Source: Thermoleophilia bacterium (GTDB taxonomy: Bacteria; Actinomycetota; Thermoleophilia; Gaiellales; Gaiellaceae). From it: a stretch of 64,000 bases of DNA. Position numbers and translations under genes: made by a program. Below the pieces are notes generated by a model, which worked only from the letters and a program-made list of their open reading frames with translations, was not told where the DNA came from and searched no databases. Of the stretch, positions 1 through 10,066 are shown in pieces (position 1 is the stretch's first letter; each line of letters opens with the position of its first letter). The stretch is from contig JADGPD010000005.1 of the NCBI GenBank assembly GCA_017882615.1, forward strand, positions 1 through 64,000. Direction: 5' to 3'.

Positions 1-789
1 GGCGCCGAGTACGAGGAGGCCCTCGCGGAGGCCAAGCGCCAGGGCTATGCGGAGATGGATCCGACCGAGGACGTCTCGGGTGCCGACGCCGCCGCCAAGA
101 TGGCGATTCTGGCGACCGTCGCCTTCGGCTCGCGTGTGACTCTGGGCGACGTCAGTTACGAGGGAGTCGAGCGGATCACCTCGGCGCACGTGGGCGCGGC
201 CAAGCAGATGGACATGGCCGTTCGCCTCGTCGGGCGGGCGACCCTGGTCGAAGGCGGCTACGACGTACGCGTCTCACCGGCGCTCGTCGATCTCGCCCAC
301 CCGCTGGCCTCGGTTGAGGGAGCGTTCAATGCGGTCATGCTCCAAGGCGACGCGATCCGTGAGATCACGCTTGAAGGACCCGGCGCCGGCGGCATCGAGA
401 CCGCCTCGGCGGTGATCGCCGACATGGTCTCGATCATTGGCACCAAGGGCACCGGCTTTCTCCATAACGACGCCTGCTGGCGCAAGATCGACCGGCTTCC
501 GGCCGGCGAGCTCCGCTCGCCCTTCTACCTCCAGATCTCGGTGGACGATCGTCCGGGCGTGCTCGCTCGCGTCGCGGAGCGTTTGGCGGCGCACGGCATC
601 TCGGTTGCGCGTCTCGTCCAGTCTCAGATCGACGGGGGCGCCACTCTCCACGTCATCTCGCACGAGGCGACCTACGGAGCGGTCGAGACCGCCCTTGCGG
701 AGATCAGCGCGCTGCCCGAGAGTCGTGAGATCGCGGCGGCCTTCCCGGTGATCTCGCAACGCGGAATCTCGGAGCTGGGGTGGGCCTGA
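1..789 (+). CDS. hom: Homoserine dehydrogenase, C-terminal part (5' end outside window), with C-terminal ACT domain
   Basis: Open frame from base 1 (GAEYEEALAEAKRQGYAEMDPTEDVSGADAAAKMAILA...); ACT-like tail SPFYLQISVDDRPGVLARVAERLAAHGISV. Confidence 0.93.
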   Translation, partial: GAEYEEALAEAKRQGYAEMDPTEDVSGADAAAKMAILATVAFGSRVTLGDVSYEGVERITSAHVGAAKQMDMAVRLVGRATLVEGGYDVRVSPALVDLAHPLASVEGAFNAVMLQGDAIREITLEGPGAGGIETASAVIADMVSIIGTKGTGFLHNDACWRKIDRLPAGELRSPFYLQISVDDRPGVLARVAERLAAHGISVARLVQSQIDGGATLHVISHEATYGAVETALAEISALPESREIAAAFPVISQRGISELGWA

Positions 790-844
790 TGGAGCGCGGC
801 CGCCAGCCAGGCGCAGGCGCCCGCTCGAGCGAAGGCGCCGCGAA

Positions 845-1711
845 GTGACGCTCAATGTCCGAGCCCCGGCGACCAGCGCCAACCTCGGCCCCGGCTTCGA
901 CTGCGCCGGGGTGGCTCTCGAGCTTTGGAACGAGCTCGAAGTGAGCGAGGCAGACGGCGCCGTTGTCGAGGTCGAGGGCGAGGGCGTTTCCGAGACTCCG
1001 AGAGACGCTAATCACCTCGGCCTGCGCGCCTTTTCGTTGATCACCGACACCGAAGGCAAGCGTTTTCGTTTCATCAATCGGATCCCGTTCGCACGAGGGC
1101 TCGGTTCCAGCTCGGCCACGATCGCGCTTGGTCTTGTCGCCGCTTGCCTCTGGGAGGGAGTGGAGCCGGACCCGGCCGAGTTGCTTCCTCTGGCGGTCCG
1201 GCTCGAGCCGCATGCCGACAATATCGCCGCCTGCCTCTACGGAGGCGTCACGCTCGCGTGGGAAGAGGAAGGGCTCTGGCGCTGCCGCCGGATTGCCGAC
1301 TCGCTTCCGCTCGATCTGATCGCGGTCGTTCCGAAGCAAAGCGTGGAGACGATCACGGCACGGGCTGGCCTGCCGGCCGAAGTGCTCCATGCCGACGCCG
1401 CTTTCTCCAGCGGCCGCGCCGCCCTGCTCGGCGCCTCGCTCGCAACCAGCGACGCCCAACTTCTCGCCGCCGCATTCCACGACCGCCTGCACGAGCCGTA
1501 TCGCTCGGCCGCCGCGCCTTTGCTCGGCCAGCTTCAGGAAGAGCCCGCCCGTGGCTCGGTCGGCGTGACGCTTTCGGGCTCGGGCCCGACGATCATCGTC
1601 TGGGCTCGGCACGAAGAGTCCGCGGCCTGCGCAGAGGAGCTGACCGCTCGCTTCCCCGACTGCAAAGTGCTTGCGCTCTCCGTCGCCACCGGCGGAGCGG
1701 GCGCTTTTTGA
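845..1711 (+). CDS. thrB: Homoserine kinase (GHMP family)
   Basis: GTG start; VRAPATSANLGPGFDCAGVAL and GLGSSSATIALGL GHMP motifs; follows hom. Confidence 0.93.
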   Translation: MTLNVRAPATSANLGPGFDCAGVALELWNELEVSEADGAVVEVEGEGVSETPRDANHLGLRAFSLITDTEGKRFRFINRIPFARGLGSSSATIALGLVAACLWEGVEPDPAELLPLAVRLEPHADNIAACLYGGVTLAWEEEGLWRCRRIADSLPLDLIAVVPKQSVETITARAGLPAEVLHADAAFSSGRAALLGASLATSDAQLLAAAFHDRLHEPYRSAAAPLLGQLQEEPARGSVGVTLSGSGPTIIVWARHEESAACAEELTARFPDCKVLALSVATGGAGAF

Positions 1712-1727
1712 CCGATCCGGATAGGAC

Positions 1728-3434
1728 ATGAGCCCGAGCCCATACGAACTTCCTTCTGATCCGGCCAAGCGGCGCAGCCACCTTCTCACTGACGGCCCCG
1801 ACCGAGCGCCGGCGCGCGCCTACTTCAAGGCCATCGGGTTCACCGACGACGACCTTGCCAAGCCGCTGGTGGGCATCGCCTCGACCTGGATCGAGACGAT
1901 GCCCTGCAACTACAACCAGCGTGAGCTGGCCGAGCACGTTCGGCGGGGGATTCGAGCTGCCGGCGGCATGCCCGTGGAGTTCAACACCATCGCCGTCTCG
2001 GACGGGGTCACGATGGGCACTCCGGGCATGCGCGGCTCGCTCGTCTCGCGCGAGGTGATCGCCGACTCGATCGAGCTCACCGCCTACAGCCATATGTTCG
2101 ACGGGCTGGTCTGCCTGGTCGGCTGCGACAAGACCATTCCGGCGGCCGTGATGGCCCTGCTCCGGCTCGACATTCCGGGGCTAGTGCTCTACAACGGCTC
2201 GATTGCGCCCGGCCGCTGGCACGGCAGGGACGTGACCATTCAAGACGTGTTCGAGGCGGTCGGAACGCATGCCGTCGGGAAGATGACCGACAGCGATTTG
2301 CACGAATTGGAGACACTCGCCTGCCCGGGCGCCGGCGCCTGCGGCGGTCAGTTCACGGCCAACACGATGTCGATGGCGCTCGACTTCCTCGGCATCAGCC
2401 CGGGCGGGCTGAACGAGGTGCCGGCGACGGCCCGGGGAAAGAACGCCGCCGCCTACAGCGCCGGCGAGCTGGTGATGAGGCTCGTGCGCGAGAACATCAC
2501 TCCCAGGCAAATCGTGACGCGCGAGGCGCTCGAAAACGCGATCACCTCGGTGGCCGCGAGCGGCGGCTCCACCAACGGCGTCCTGCACCTGCTCGCAATC
2601 GCGCGCGAGGCCGGGGTGCCGCTCGAGATCGACGACTTCGACTCGATCGCAGCACGCACACCGATCATCGCCAACTTGAAACCCGGCGGCGACTTCGTCG
2701 CCACGGATCTCTGGGACGCGGGCGGCTGCGCCCTCGTTGCCCGCGAGCTGGCCAAGCGCGATCTCCTGCACTTGAGCGCACGCAACGTGGACGGGCGAAC
2801 GATGGGCGAGATCGCTCTCTCCGGGCAGGAGTCAGAGGGCCAGCACGTTGTCGCCCCGGTCGACGCGCCCTTCAAGAGCAGGGGCGGCTTCGCCATCCTG
2901 CGCGGGAACCTGGCCCCCGAGGGCTGCGTGGTCAAGCTGGCGGGGCACGAGCGCACTCTCCATCGCGGCCCGGCGCGTGTATTCGACTCCGAGGAGGATT
3001 GCTTCGCGGCCGTCAAGGCCGGCAAGGTGGGCGCCGGCGACGTGGTAGTGATCCGTTACGAAGGCCCGGCCGGTGGCCCCGGAATGCGCGAGATGCTCGC
3101 AGTCACCGCAGCCATCGCCGGGGAAGGGCTGGACGATTCGGTCGCGCTCATTACTGACGGGCGCTTCTCGGGCGCCACGCACGGATTCATGGCTGCGCAC
3201 GTCTCTCCCGAGGCCGCTCGCCGCGGCCCGATCGCGGCCTTGCGCGAAAACGACGTGATCATTCTCGATGTCGAGGCGCGTGAGCTGAGAGTCGAGCTTT
3301 CAGACGACGAGATCGAGGCTCGCATGGCTACCTGGAAGGCGCCGGAACCGCGCTATTCGAGCGGCGTCTTCGCCAAGTACGCGGCGCTCGTAAGCTCGGC
3401 CTCCGAGGGAGCTGTCACCCGCCCGACCATCTAG
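1728..3434 (+). CDS. ilvD: Dihydroxy-acid dehydratase
   Basis: 568 aa; [55 protein letters not shown]. Confidence 0.95.
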   Translation: MSPSPYELPSDPAKRRSHLLTDGPDRAPARAYFKAIGFTDDDLAKPLVGIASTWIETMPCNYNQRELAEHVRRGIRAAGGMPVEFNTIAVSDGVTMGTPGMRGSLVSREVIADSIELTAYSHMFDGLVCLVGCDKTIPAAVMALLRLDIPGLVLYNGSIAPGRWHGRDVTIQDVFEAVGTHAVGKMTDSDLHELETLACPGAGACGGQFTANTMSMALDFLGISPGGLNEVPATARGKNAAAYSAGELVMRLVRENITPRQIVTREALENAITSVAASGGSTNGVLHLLAIAREAGVPLEIDDFDSIAARTPIIANLKPGGDFVATDLWDAGGCALVARELAKRDLLHLSARNVDGRTMGEIALSGQESEGQHVVAPVDAPFKSRGGFAILRGNLAPEGCVVKLAGHERTLHRGPARVFDSEEDCFAAVKAGKVGAGDVVVIRYEGPAGGPGMREMLAVTAAIAGEGLDDSVALITDGRFSGATHGFMAAHVSPEAARRGPIAALRENDVIILDVEARELRVELSDDEIEARMATWKAPEPRYSSGVFAKYAALVSSASEGAVTRPTI

Positions 3435-3499
3435 GCCGTAGCGCCGCGAAAAATCCTTCAAGCTTCGGAGCCCGCGAGCCGAAAAGAAAGTGACGGCCT

Positions 3500-4645
3500 A
3501 TGCAGTCAATCGGCTCTGCACGCTTTTCCTGGCGGTCGGAGAAGGGACAAGACCTTTCCGGCGATCTGCACGATGCCGTTAAAACGGCATCCGGCGCGAC
3601 ACAGGAAGAGGGAAAAGATGAGCCCGAACAGGAAGAGGATTCTCCGGCGCCGCCCGAGGCCGCAGCCGAAGTAACACCGCCGATGAACAGCCCAAGTCCG
3701 AACGGCTCTCTTTCCCCGGCGCTGATCGATCAGATGCCCGCGATGCTCTGGGCGATCGACGGCAATCTGCGCTTCACGAGCTGTCGCGGCGGAGCGCTGG
3801 CCGATCTGGGGCTCGCCCCCGACGGCCTCGTAGGCCTGACCCTGTTCGAGTTCTTCCAGACCGAGGACACGGCCTTCACGCCGATCGCCGCGACCTTGAA
3901 CGCGCTGCGCGGCGAAACCGTCAATTACGAGCTTGACTGGGGCACCCGCGTGTATCGGGTGCGGGTCGGACCGAACAAAGACGGCGCAGGCCAGATCGCG
4001 GGCACCGTCTCCGTGGTCTTCGACATCAGCGATGTCCGCCGCGAAGAGGCGATGATGTTGAGCGAGGGCGAGTTCCTGCGCAAGATCGCCGAGAACATGC
4101 CCGACGCGGTCGTGCTCGTGGACGGGGAAGGACGCTTCCTTTACGCGTCACCGTCCTGCGCCGAAGAATTGGGATACGACTTTCAGGCGCTGGCCGGAGT
4201 CAACTTCCTCTCGCTGATCGAGCCCGAGGATCTGGCTATCGCCCAGGACGCTATCGGCGACGTCTACCGCGGCGACTCCTACCCCTTTGCCGTGCGCATG
4301 AGGCGGGCCGACGGCAGCTGGGCCCTGATGGAGACGATGGCGACCGCCGTCACCACCACCGAGGGTATTCGCCTGCTGCTGGTGAGCATGCGCGATGTCA
4401 GCGAAGAAAAACGCTCCGGTGAGTACGTGCACCTCAACCGGCGCATGGCCGAGTTCAAGCACAAGGCCCAGGAGACGGCCGAGAACCTGCGCCAACTCCT
4501 GGTCACGATCGAGCGCGGTGACTCTGTCAGTACCACCGAGGCCCAGCTCGCGCAGGTGCTCACAAACGTCGAGCAGCCTCCTCACCCCGCGCAGGTGCCT
4601 ACGAACTTCGCACAGCCTCCCGAGCCTCCCGGGATCGCCGGCTAG
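3500..4645 (+). CDS. PAS-domain protein (two PAS-like segments, no kinase domain); start may be ATG 3683
   Basis: MPAMLWAIDGNLRFTSCRGGALADLGL and IAENMPDAVVLVDGEGRFLYASPSCAEELGYDF. Confidence 0.75.
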   Translation: MQSIGSARFSWRSEKGQDLSGDLHDAVKTASGATQEEGKDEPEQEEDSPAPPEAAAEVTPPMNSPSPNGSLSPALIDQMPAMLWAIDGNLRFTSCRGGALADLGLAPDGLVGLTLFEFFQTEDTAFTPIAATLNALRGETVNYELDWGTRVYRVRVGPNKDGAGQIAGTVSVVFDISDVRREEAMMLSEGEFLRKIAENMPDAVVLVDGEGRFLYASPSCAEELGYDFQALAGVNFLSLIEPEDLAIAQDAIGDVYRGDSYPFAVRMRRADGSWALMETMATAVTTTEGIRLLLVSMRDVSEEKRSGEYVHLNRRMAEFKHKAQETAENLRQLLVTIERGDSVSTTEAQLAQVLTNVEQPPHPAQVPTNFAQPPEPPGIAG

Positions 4646-4684
4646 CGCCCCGCGCTTCGCACGCTGCGGATCTGAACGAGGCGA

Positions 4685-5629
4685 TTACCGCGCCGGCGCC
4701 GGCGGATTGAACTCGGACAGGTAGGCGGCCCATGGTCGGAACCCGATCACCGAAGCCTCGCGAAGCAGCGACGAATCGGATAGGTAGAGAACCGGATCTC
4801 CCTTTGTATCCACTACCTCGAGCTTGGTGCCGACGAGAGCGCCGGAGAATCCGTCACTCAGAATCTTAGACAGGCGCGGGTAAGTGAAGAAGAACGCATC
4901 CGGCTTGTCTGTCACTACGCGAACCTCCGCCGCCGCACTGTGCCCGAAGCGCGGCAGCGATACGCTCAGCGATTTCACGTAGGGCAGGGCTTTGCTCTTC
5001 GTCAGCACGCGCTCGCGCGCGCCTGACAGATCAGCGGGAGCGATGATCGCCCGGCCGGTGTCGGAGATGTTGGCCGGGTGAGATTCGCGGCTCAGCGCGA
5101 CGGTGCCGTCCGGATTCTTGCTCTCGACCTCGGAGACGATCATGCTCAATCCTCTTCGACCGGCCTGGAGAGACTCGTTCTCGTATATCGCCGCCGCCGT
5201 GAGCGCCAGCCAGTTGGCTCGTTGCGTAGCGAGGGCGCGTGGGTCGTCGAACGCGCGGGCGCCCGTTGCCGCTCGAATGCCCACGGTCACCTTTAGCGCG
5301 CCGTAGGGGTCGCCGTCCACCTCGGAGAACTGGCCTCGGATGCCGAAGATCTCCGGATTGGCGGCGAAGGGCTGGCTCGCCGCGATCGCCTTCCAGATCT
5401 CCGGCGGAGATGGCGAGCTGACGGTAGATGAGCGGCCGGGAGCGAACGCCACGAGCAGCGATAGCCACAAGGCGATGACCGCCGCCGGTACGGCTCCGAC
5501 GAGAACTCTGCGGCGCCAGCCGAGTGTCGCAACGTGGTTATACGCTCGAGCGCGAGTCTCTCCGCTTCGCACCAGCACGTCGTTCCAGTCGCGGGGCGTG
5601 TTGTCGAACGGCGGAACCGCTTCGTCCAA
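4685..5629 (-). CDS. Single-TM protein downstream of ECF sigma factor (possible anti-sigma or partner; unknown function)
   Basis: 314 aa; TM segment RRVLVGAVPAAVIALWLSLLVAFAPG; adjacent and co-directional with sigma factor gene. Confidence 0.7.
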   Translation of the reverse strand: MDEAVPPFDNTPRDWNDVLVRSGETRARAYNHVATLGWRRRVLVGAVPAAVIALWLSLLVAFAPGRSSTVSSPSPPEIWKAIAASQPFAANPEIFGIRGQFSEVDGDPYGALKVTVGIRAATGARAFDDPRALATQRANWLALTAAAIYENESLQAGRRGLSMIVSEVESKNPDGTVALSRESHPANISDTGRAIIAPADLSGARERVLTKSKALPYVKSLSVSLPRFGHSAAAEVRVVTDKPDAFFFTYPRLSKILSDGFSGALVGTKLEVVDTKGDPVLYLSDSSLLREASVIGFRPWAAYLSEFNPPAPAR

Positions 5630-5655
5630 CTTCTTCGCAATGGACGGTGACCAGA

Positions 5656-6309
5656 CTACGGTGAAACCCCCTCGAGTAGCTCCTGCAACAGGGGGTGCGC
5701 CTGGTTGAGCGTGGCGCTTACCGTACGCTCGCTGATCGCCAGCACGTGCGCGATCGTCGGGTTGTCAAAATCGGCGTAGTAGCGTAGGAAGACGACGAGT
5801 CGCTGTCGTTCGGAAAGCTCCGCCAGCGCGTTCAGGATCTCGCTTCGAGCTCCATCTCCGTGAGTTGCGAGACCGCCGTTTTGAGTCTCGCCCTCGGGCC
5901 CGGCGCCGTCGTAAGCGAGCAGGCGGGCGCGCACGTCGCGCGCTTCGTTGACGACGATGCGCCAGGCCCAGGCATCGAGCGACCCGTCGCCGAGGTAATC
6001 GGCCCGGCGCCGGACGGCTGTCGAGAATCCCGCTTGAACGGCATTCAGCGCCGCCTCGCGATCGCCGACGATCGCTGCTGCAACCCGGCGGAGCCTGGTG
6101 ACGCTCCTGCGATAGACGGCCTCGATCTGCTCGAGATCGGCCCCCTCGGGGCTTCGCCGGCCGAGACGCGTCCTCGCGCGATTCCTCATACGTATATGAC
6201 ACGTGACGCGGCGATTTCCTTTAGTCGGAAGGTAAACTTTTGTCGCGGGCTGTGAGCCGCGCAGGATCTGAGCGCTGCTTTCCTCGCCGTCGCTAGGCTT
6301 ACGGCTCAA
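5656..6309 (-). CDS. RNA polymerase ECF sigma factor (start uncertain, possibly near 6190)
   Basis: Region 2-like LEQIEAVYRRSVTRLRRVAAAIVGDREAALNAVQAGFSTAV; region 4-like ALAELSERQRLVVFLRYYADFDNPTIAHVLAISERTVSATLNQA. Confidence 0.82.
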   Translation of the reverse strand: MSRKPSDGEESSAQILRGSQPATKVYLPTKGNRRVTCHIRMRNRARTRLGRRSPEGADLEQIEAVYRRSVTRLRRVAAAIVGDREAALNAVQAGFSTAVRRRADYLGDGSLDAWAWRIVVNEARDVRARLLAYDGAGPEGETQNGGLATHGDGARSEILNALAELSERQRLVVFLRYYADFDNPTIAHVLAISERTVSATLNQAHPLLQELLEGVSP

Positions 6310-7571
6310 TGGGCTATACGGTCGCCGAGAAGATCCTGCTCAGCCACTCCGACGCCGATCGCGTCGAGCCGGGGCAGGTCGTCATGGTCCGTTGCGACGT
6401 CGTGCTGGCCAACGACGTGACCGGGCCGGTCGCCTTCCGGCAGATGGAGAAGATGGGCACCAGTGCCGTCTTCGATCCTTCGAAGGTCGTGATGGTCGCC
6501 GATCACTTCGCGCCGGCCAAGGACGAGCGCTCGGCGATCCTGATCAAGCGCCTGAAGGACTGGTCGCTCGAGCACGGCGTCGTCTTCTACGATCAGGGAC
6601 GCGGCGGCATCGAGCACACGCTGCTCGTGCAGGAGGGCTGGGTCGTACCGGGGTCGGTGATCGTGGGCGGCGACTCGCACACCTGCACCCACGGTGCAAT
6701 GGGCGCCTTCTCGTCCGGGCTCGGCTCAACCGACATCGCCTATTGCCTCGTCTTCGGCGAGTTCTGGCAGGCGGTGCCGGGAACTATTCAGGTGACTGTT
6801 AGCGGCGAGAAGGGACACTTTGTCACGGGCAAGGACGTGATTCTTGCCGTGATCGGCCAGATCGGCGCCGGCGGCGGTACAGGCAACGTGCTCGAGTTTG
6901 TAGGCCCCGGCGTGCAGTCGCTCTCGATCGACGAGCGCCTGGCCGTTTCCAATCTCGCCGTCGAGGCCGGCTCGGAGACGGGCATCTTTCCGGCCGACGA
7001 TCAGACGGCGGCCTACTTGGACGGGCGCACCGAAAAGGCCTGGCAGCCGGTTCACTCTGATCCGGACGCGAGCTACTCGCGCCGGATAGCGGTGGACTTC
7101 GACCGGCTGGGGCCGCTGGTCGCCAAGCCGCACAACCCCGAGAACGTGGTCCCTGTGAGCGAGATCGTCGGGACGCCGATTCATCAGGTCGTGGTCGGCA
7201 ACTGCTCCAACGGGACGATGACCGACCTGCGCCAGGCGGCCGAGATGGTCAAGGGCAAGCGGGTGCACGAGCGAACGCGCATGATCGTCGTGCCCGCGAC
7301 GCAGGAGATCTACCGCCAGGCCGTTGCCGAAGGGCTCGTGGACATCCTCGTCGAGGCCGGCGCTTCGATCTCGACGCCGACCTGCGGGCCTTGCTTCGGC
7401 GGCCACACCGGCGCGCTCGCGCCCGGCGAGAACGCGCTCGCGACCATCAACAGAAACTTCAAGGGCCGCTCCGGCTCTCCGGAAGCCAGCGTCTATCTCG
7501 GCAATGCGTACGTAGCAGCCGCCGCGGCGATTGCGGGCGAGATCGTCAACCCGGCAGAGGTGGCATCGTGA
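6309..7571 (+). CDS. leuC: 3-isopropylmalate dehydratase large subunit, short (HacA/archaeal-like) form
   Basis: 420 aa; GDSHTCTHGAMGAFSSGLGSTDIAYC, STPTCGPCFGGHTGALAPGE; followed by leuD and leuB. Confidence 0.93.
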   Translation: MGYTVAEKILLSHSDADRVEPGQVVMVRCDVVLANDVTGPVAFRQMEKMGTSAVFDPSKVVMVADHFAPAKDERSAILIKRLKDWSLEHGVVFYDQGRGGIEHTLLVQEGWVVPGSVIVGGDSHTCTHGAMGAFSSGLGSTDIAYCLVFGEFWQAVPGTIQVTVSGEKGHFVTGKDVILAVIGQIGAGGGTGNVLEFVGPGVQSLSIDERLAVSNLAVEAGSETGIFPADDQTAAYLDGRTEKAWQPVHSDPDASYSRRIAVDFDRLGPLVAKPHNPENVVPVSEIVGTPIHQVVVGNCSNGTMTDLRQAAEMVKGKRVHERTRMIVVPATQEIYRQAVAEGLVDILVEAGASISTPTCGPCFGGHTGALAPGENALATINRNFKGRSGSPEASVYLGNAYVAAAAAIAGEIVNPAEVAS

Positions 7572-8062
7572 TCGCCGCCGGCAAAGCGGTCTTGGTTCCA
7601 GGGACAAACATCGACACCGATGTTCTGTACCCCGGCATCTACCTGAATATCGACGACCCGGAGCAGATGAAGCCCTACCTGTTCGAAGGTCTCGATCCGG
7701 CGCTGCGCGACCAGCTCGACGGCGATACCGTTCTCGTCGTGGGCGAGAACTTCGGCATGGGCTCCTCGCGTGAGCACGTACCGCTGGCGATGAAGGCCTG
7801 GGGCGTGCGTTGCGTCGTCGGGTCGAGTTTCGCGCGCATCTTCTATCGCAACTGCATCAACCTGGCTCTGCCGGCGATCACCTGCCCCGATGCCGTCAAG
7901 GCGGCCAAGCCGGGCTCGCAGATCTCGGTCGATGCGGCCGCCGGCAAGGTGACCGTGGACGGCCGGGAGTTCACAGCTGCGCCGGTACCGCCGTTCATGC
8001 TCGAGATGCTCGAGCGCGGCGGTCTCATTCCCTGGGCTCAACACAAGCTGGCGCAGTCGTGA
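7568..8062 (+). CDS. leuD: 3-isopropylmalate dehydratase small subunit
   Basis: GTG start overlapping leuC stop (GTGA); [42 protein letters not shown]. Confidence 0.93.
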   Translation: MIAAGKAVLVPGTNIDTDVLYPGIYLNIDDPEQMKPYLFEGLDPALRDQLDGDTVLVVGENFGMGSSREHVPLAMKAWGVRCVVGSSFARIFYRNCINLALPAITCPDAVKAAKPGSQISVDAAAGKVTVDGREFTAAPVPPFMLEMLERGGLIPWAQHKLAQS

Positions 8063-9042
8063 AAGTCGTTTGCCTGCCGGGTGACGGAATCGGCCCCGAG
8101 GTAATGGAGGCCGCTATGCGCGTGCTCGAGCCGCTGCCGCTCGAGCTGGAGACGCAACCGTTCGGCGGCGAGGCGATCGCCAAGTTCGGCACGCCGCTCC
8201 CGGTCGCGACGCTCGAGGCCTGCAAGCAGGCCGACGCGGTCTTGCTCGGCGCGATCGGGCTGCCGAAGTACGACGGCGCCGCGTTGAGGCCCGAGCAGGG
8301 CCTGATCGAGCTGCGCGGCGAGCTCGACGTCTACGCGAATCTTCGACCCTCGAGCGACGGCGAAAAAGTCGACCTGCTGATCGTGCGCGAGCTCGTCGGC
8401 GGCATCTACTACGGCCGCCGCGGCCGCACCGAAGACGGAGTGGTCTTCGACACCTGCGAATACACCGAGCCCCAGATCGAGCGCATCGCCCGGCGCGGCT
8501 TCGAGCTGGCGCGGAAGCGGAGCAAGCGGCTGACCTGCGTCGACAAGGCGAACGTGCTTGCCACCTCGCGGCTCTGGCGCCACGTCGTCGAGCGAGTCAA
8601 GAGCGACTACTCGGACGTCGAAGTGCAGTACATGCTGGTGGACAACGCGGCCATGCAAATTGCCCGCGCCGCCGAGCAGTTCGACGTGATCGTGACCGAG
8701 AACATGTTCGGCGACATCCTCTCCGACCTGGCCGCCGCGGTCACGGGCGGGCTTGGGCTCGCGGCCTCGGCCTCGCTCGCGGACGGAGGCCCCGGCCTGT
8801 TCGAGCCGGTGCACGGCTCGGCGCCGGATATTGCCGGAAAGGGAATCGCCAATCCCACCGCAATGCTGCGCTCGGTGGCGATGATGCTCGAGCACGCCTT
8901 CGGCGAGGAGACGGCTGCGCGTGAACTCGAGCAGGCGGTCGAGGCGGCCATCCGCGAGACGCCCACGATCGACCTCGGCGGAACGGCTGGAACGCGCGAG
9001 TTCACCGACAAGGTCGTAGAGGCGCTCGGCCGCGAAGACTGA
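8059..9042 (+). CDS. leuB: 3-isopropylmalate dehydrogenase
   Basis: GTG start overlapping leuD stop; [72 protein letters not shown]. Confidence 0.95.
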   Translation: MKVVCLPGDGIGPEVMEAAMRVLEPLPLELETQPFGGEAIAKFGTPLPVATLEACKQADAVLLGAIGLPKYDGAALRPEQGLIELRGELDVYANLRPSSDGEKVDLLIVRELVGGIYYGRRGRTEDGVVFDTCEYTEPQIERIARRGFELARKRSKRLTCVDKANVLATSRLWRHVVERVKSDYSDVEVQYMLVDNAAMQIARAAEQFDVIVTENMFGDILSDLAAAVTGGLGLAASASLADGGPGLFEPVHGSAPDIAGKGIANPTAMLRSVAMMLEHAFGEETAARELEQAVEAAIRETPTIDLGGTAGTREFTDKVVEALGRED

Positions 9043-9063
9043 GCGCCTCAGAAACCCCAGCCC

Positions 9064-9939
9064 TTACTTACAGGCCGCCCCGAGCTTCGGCAGCTTGCTC
9101 TTGGCACAGGTCGAGAGCGGCTTGCCGCTCCGCACCGATCTGACGACCAGCCGGATGGCCTCGGCCGAGAGCCTGGGCGCGGACTGCTGGATCCAGTGCG
9201 GCTGGCCGGTGGCGAGCGCAAGCAGCGAGTTCTTGGAAAGGCGCGCCAGCTTTTGCTGGGCGGGATTCCAGTAACTGAGGAAGTCGGGCTTCTCGGTGAG
9301 TCCCTCGAGGTAGCTCTCGTCGCCTGCCTGAAGCACAACGAGCGGCTTCCTTCCGAGCTTGTCGGAGGCTCGGAGGCGAGCCGCCGCTGCCGCTATGTCG
9401 ATCTTCTCGCTGTCCCCACTCATAACCGACATTCCGAGGTACTGGTCCCAGTCGTCGGGAACCGAGTCGAACAGCACCATCCCCGCAACCCGTTTCGGGT
9501 ACGAGAGGGCGTACGAGCGAACGATCAACCCGCCGAGCGAGGCCCCCGAGAAGACGTACGGCCCGCGCAGCTTCGCCTTGCTCACGAGCGCGTGCAGGTC
9601 GGAGACGACGCTGGCGATCGTCCGGGTGCCCGCGAACGTATCGCTTTGCCCGAGCCCGAAGCGATCGTAGGCGCAGACGGTGCTGCCGATCGTCTTCGAG
9701 CGTGCAAGGACGGCCTTCCAGCCGCGACTCCAGTCGCCAAACCCGGCCTCGAGCATCACAATCGGAGAGCCCGCGCCTGCGCAGCGGAGGTAGAGGCTGT
9801 GCCCGTTCGTCTTGACCAGGCGACCCTTCGCCGAGGAACTCGCCGAGGCCGGCCCGGCGAAGCCAAGCCCGACGGCGACGATCAAGCATGCGGCCAGCCA
9901 GCGAGTCCGTGCGCGCTTCCCCTTCAGTCCTGTATTCAT
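9064..9939 (-). CDS. Secreted alpha/beta hydrolase
   Basis: Signal-like N-terminus; GAGSPIVMLEAGFGDWSRGW, nucleophile elbow GPYVFSGASLGGLIVRSYALSYP. Confidence 0.8.
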   Translation of the reverse strand: MNTGLKGKRARTRWLAACLIVAVGLGFAGPASASSSAKGRLVKTNGHSLYLRCAGAGSPIVMLEAGFGDWSRGWKAVLARSKTIGSTVCAYDRFGLGQSDTFAGTRTIASVVSDLHALVSKAKLRGPYVFSGASLGGLIVRSYALSYPKRVAGMVLFDSVPDDWDQYLGMSVMSGDSEKIDIAAAAARLRASDKLGRKPLVVLQAGDESYLEGLTEKPDFLSYWNPAQQKLARLSKNSLLALATGQPHWIQQSAPRLSAEAIRLVVRSVRSGKPLSTCAKSKLPKLGAACK

Positions 9940-10066
9940 CTGCGGTGACCTCCCGTGAGCCAATACTGCGATACCGCAGTAGTCTGGCTCGAACGCATAA
10001 AGATTCGCTCAACGACCCAGCCGGCGCACGTATATCAGCGGTGCGTCTAGGCTTTCTGCCAGACAA

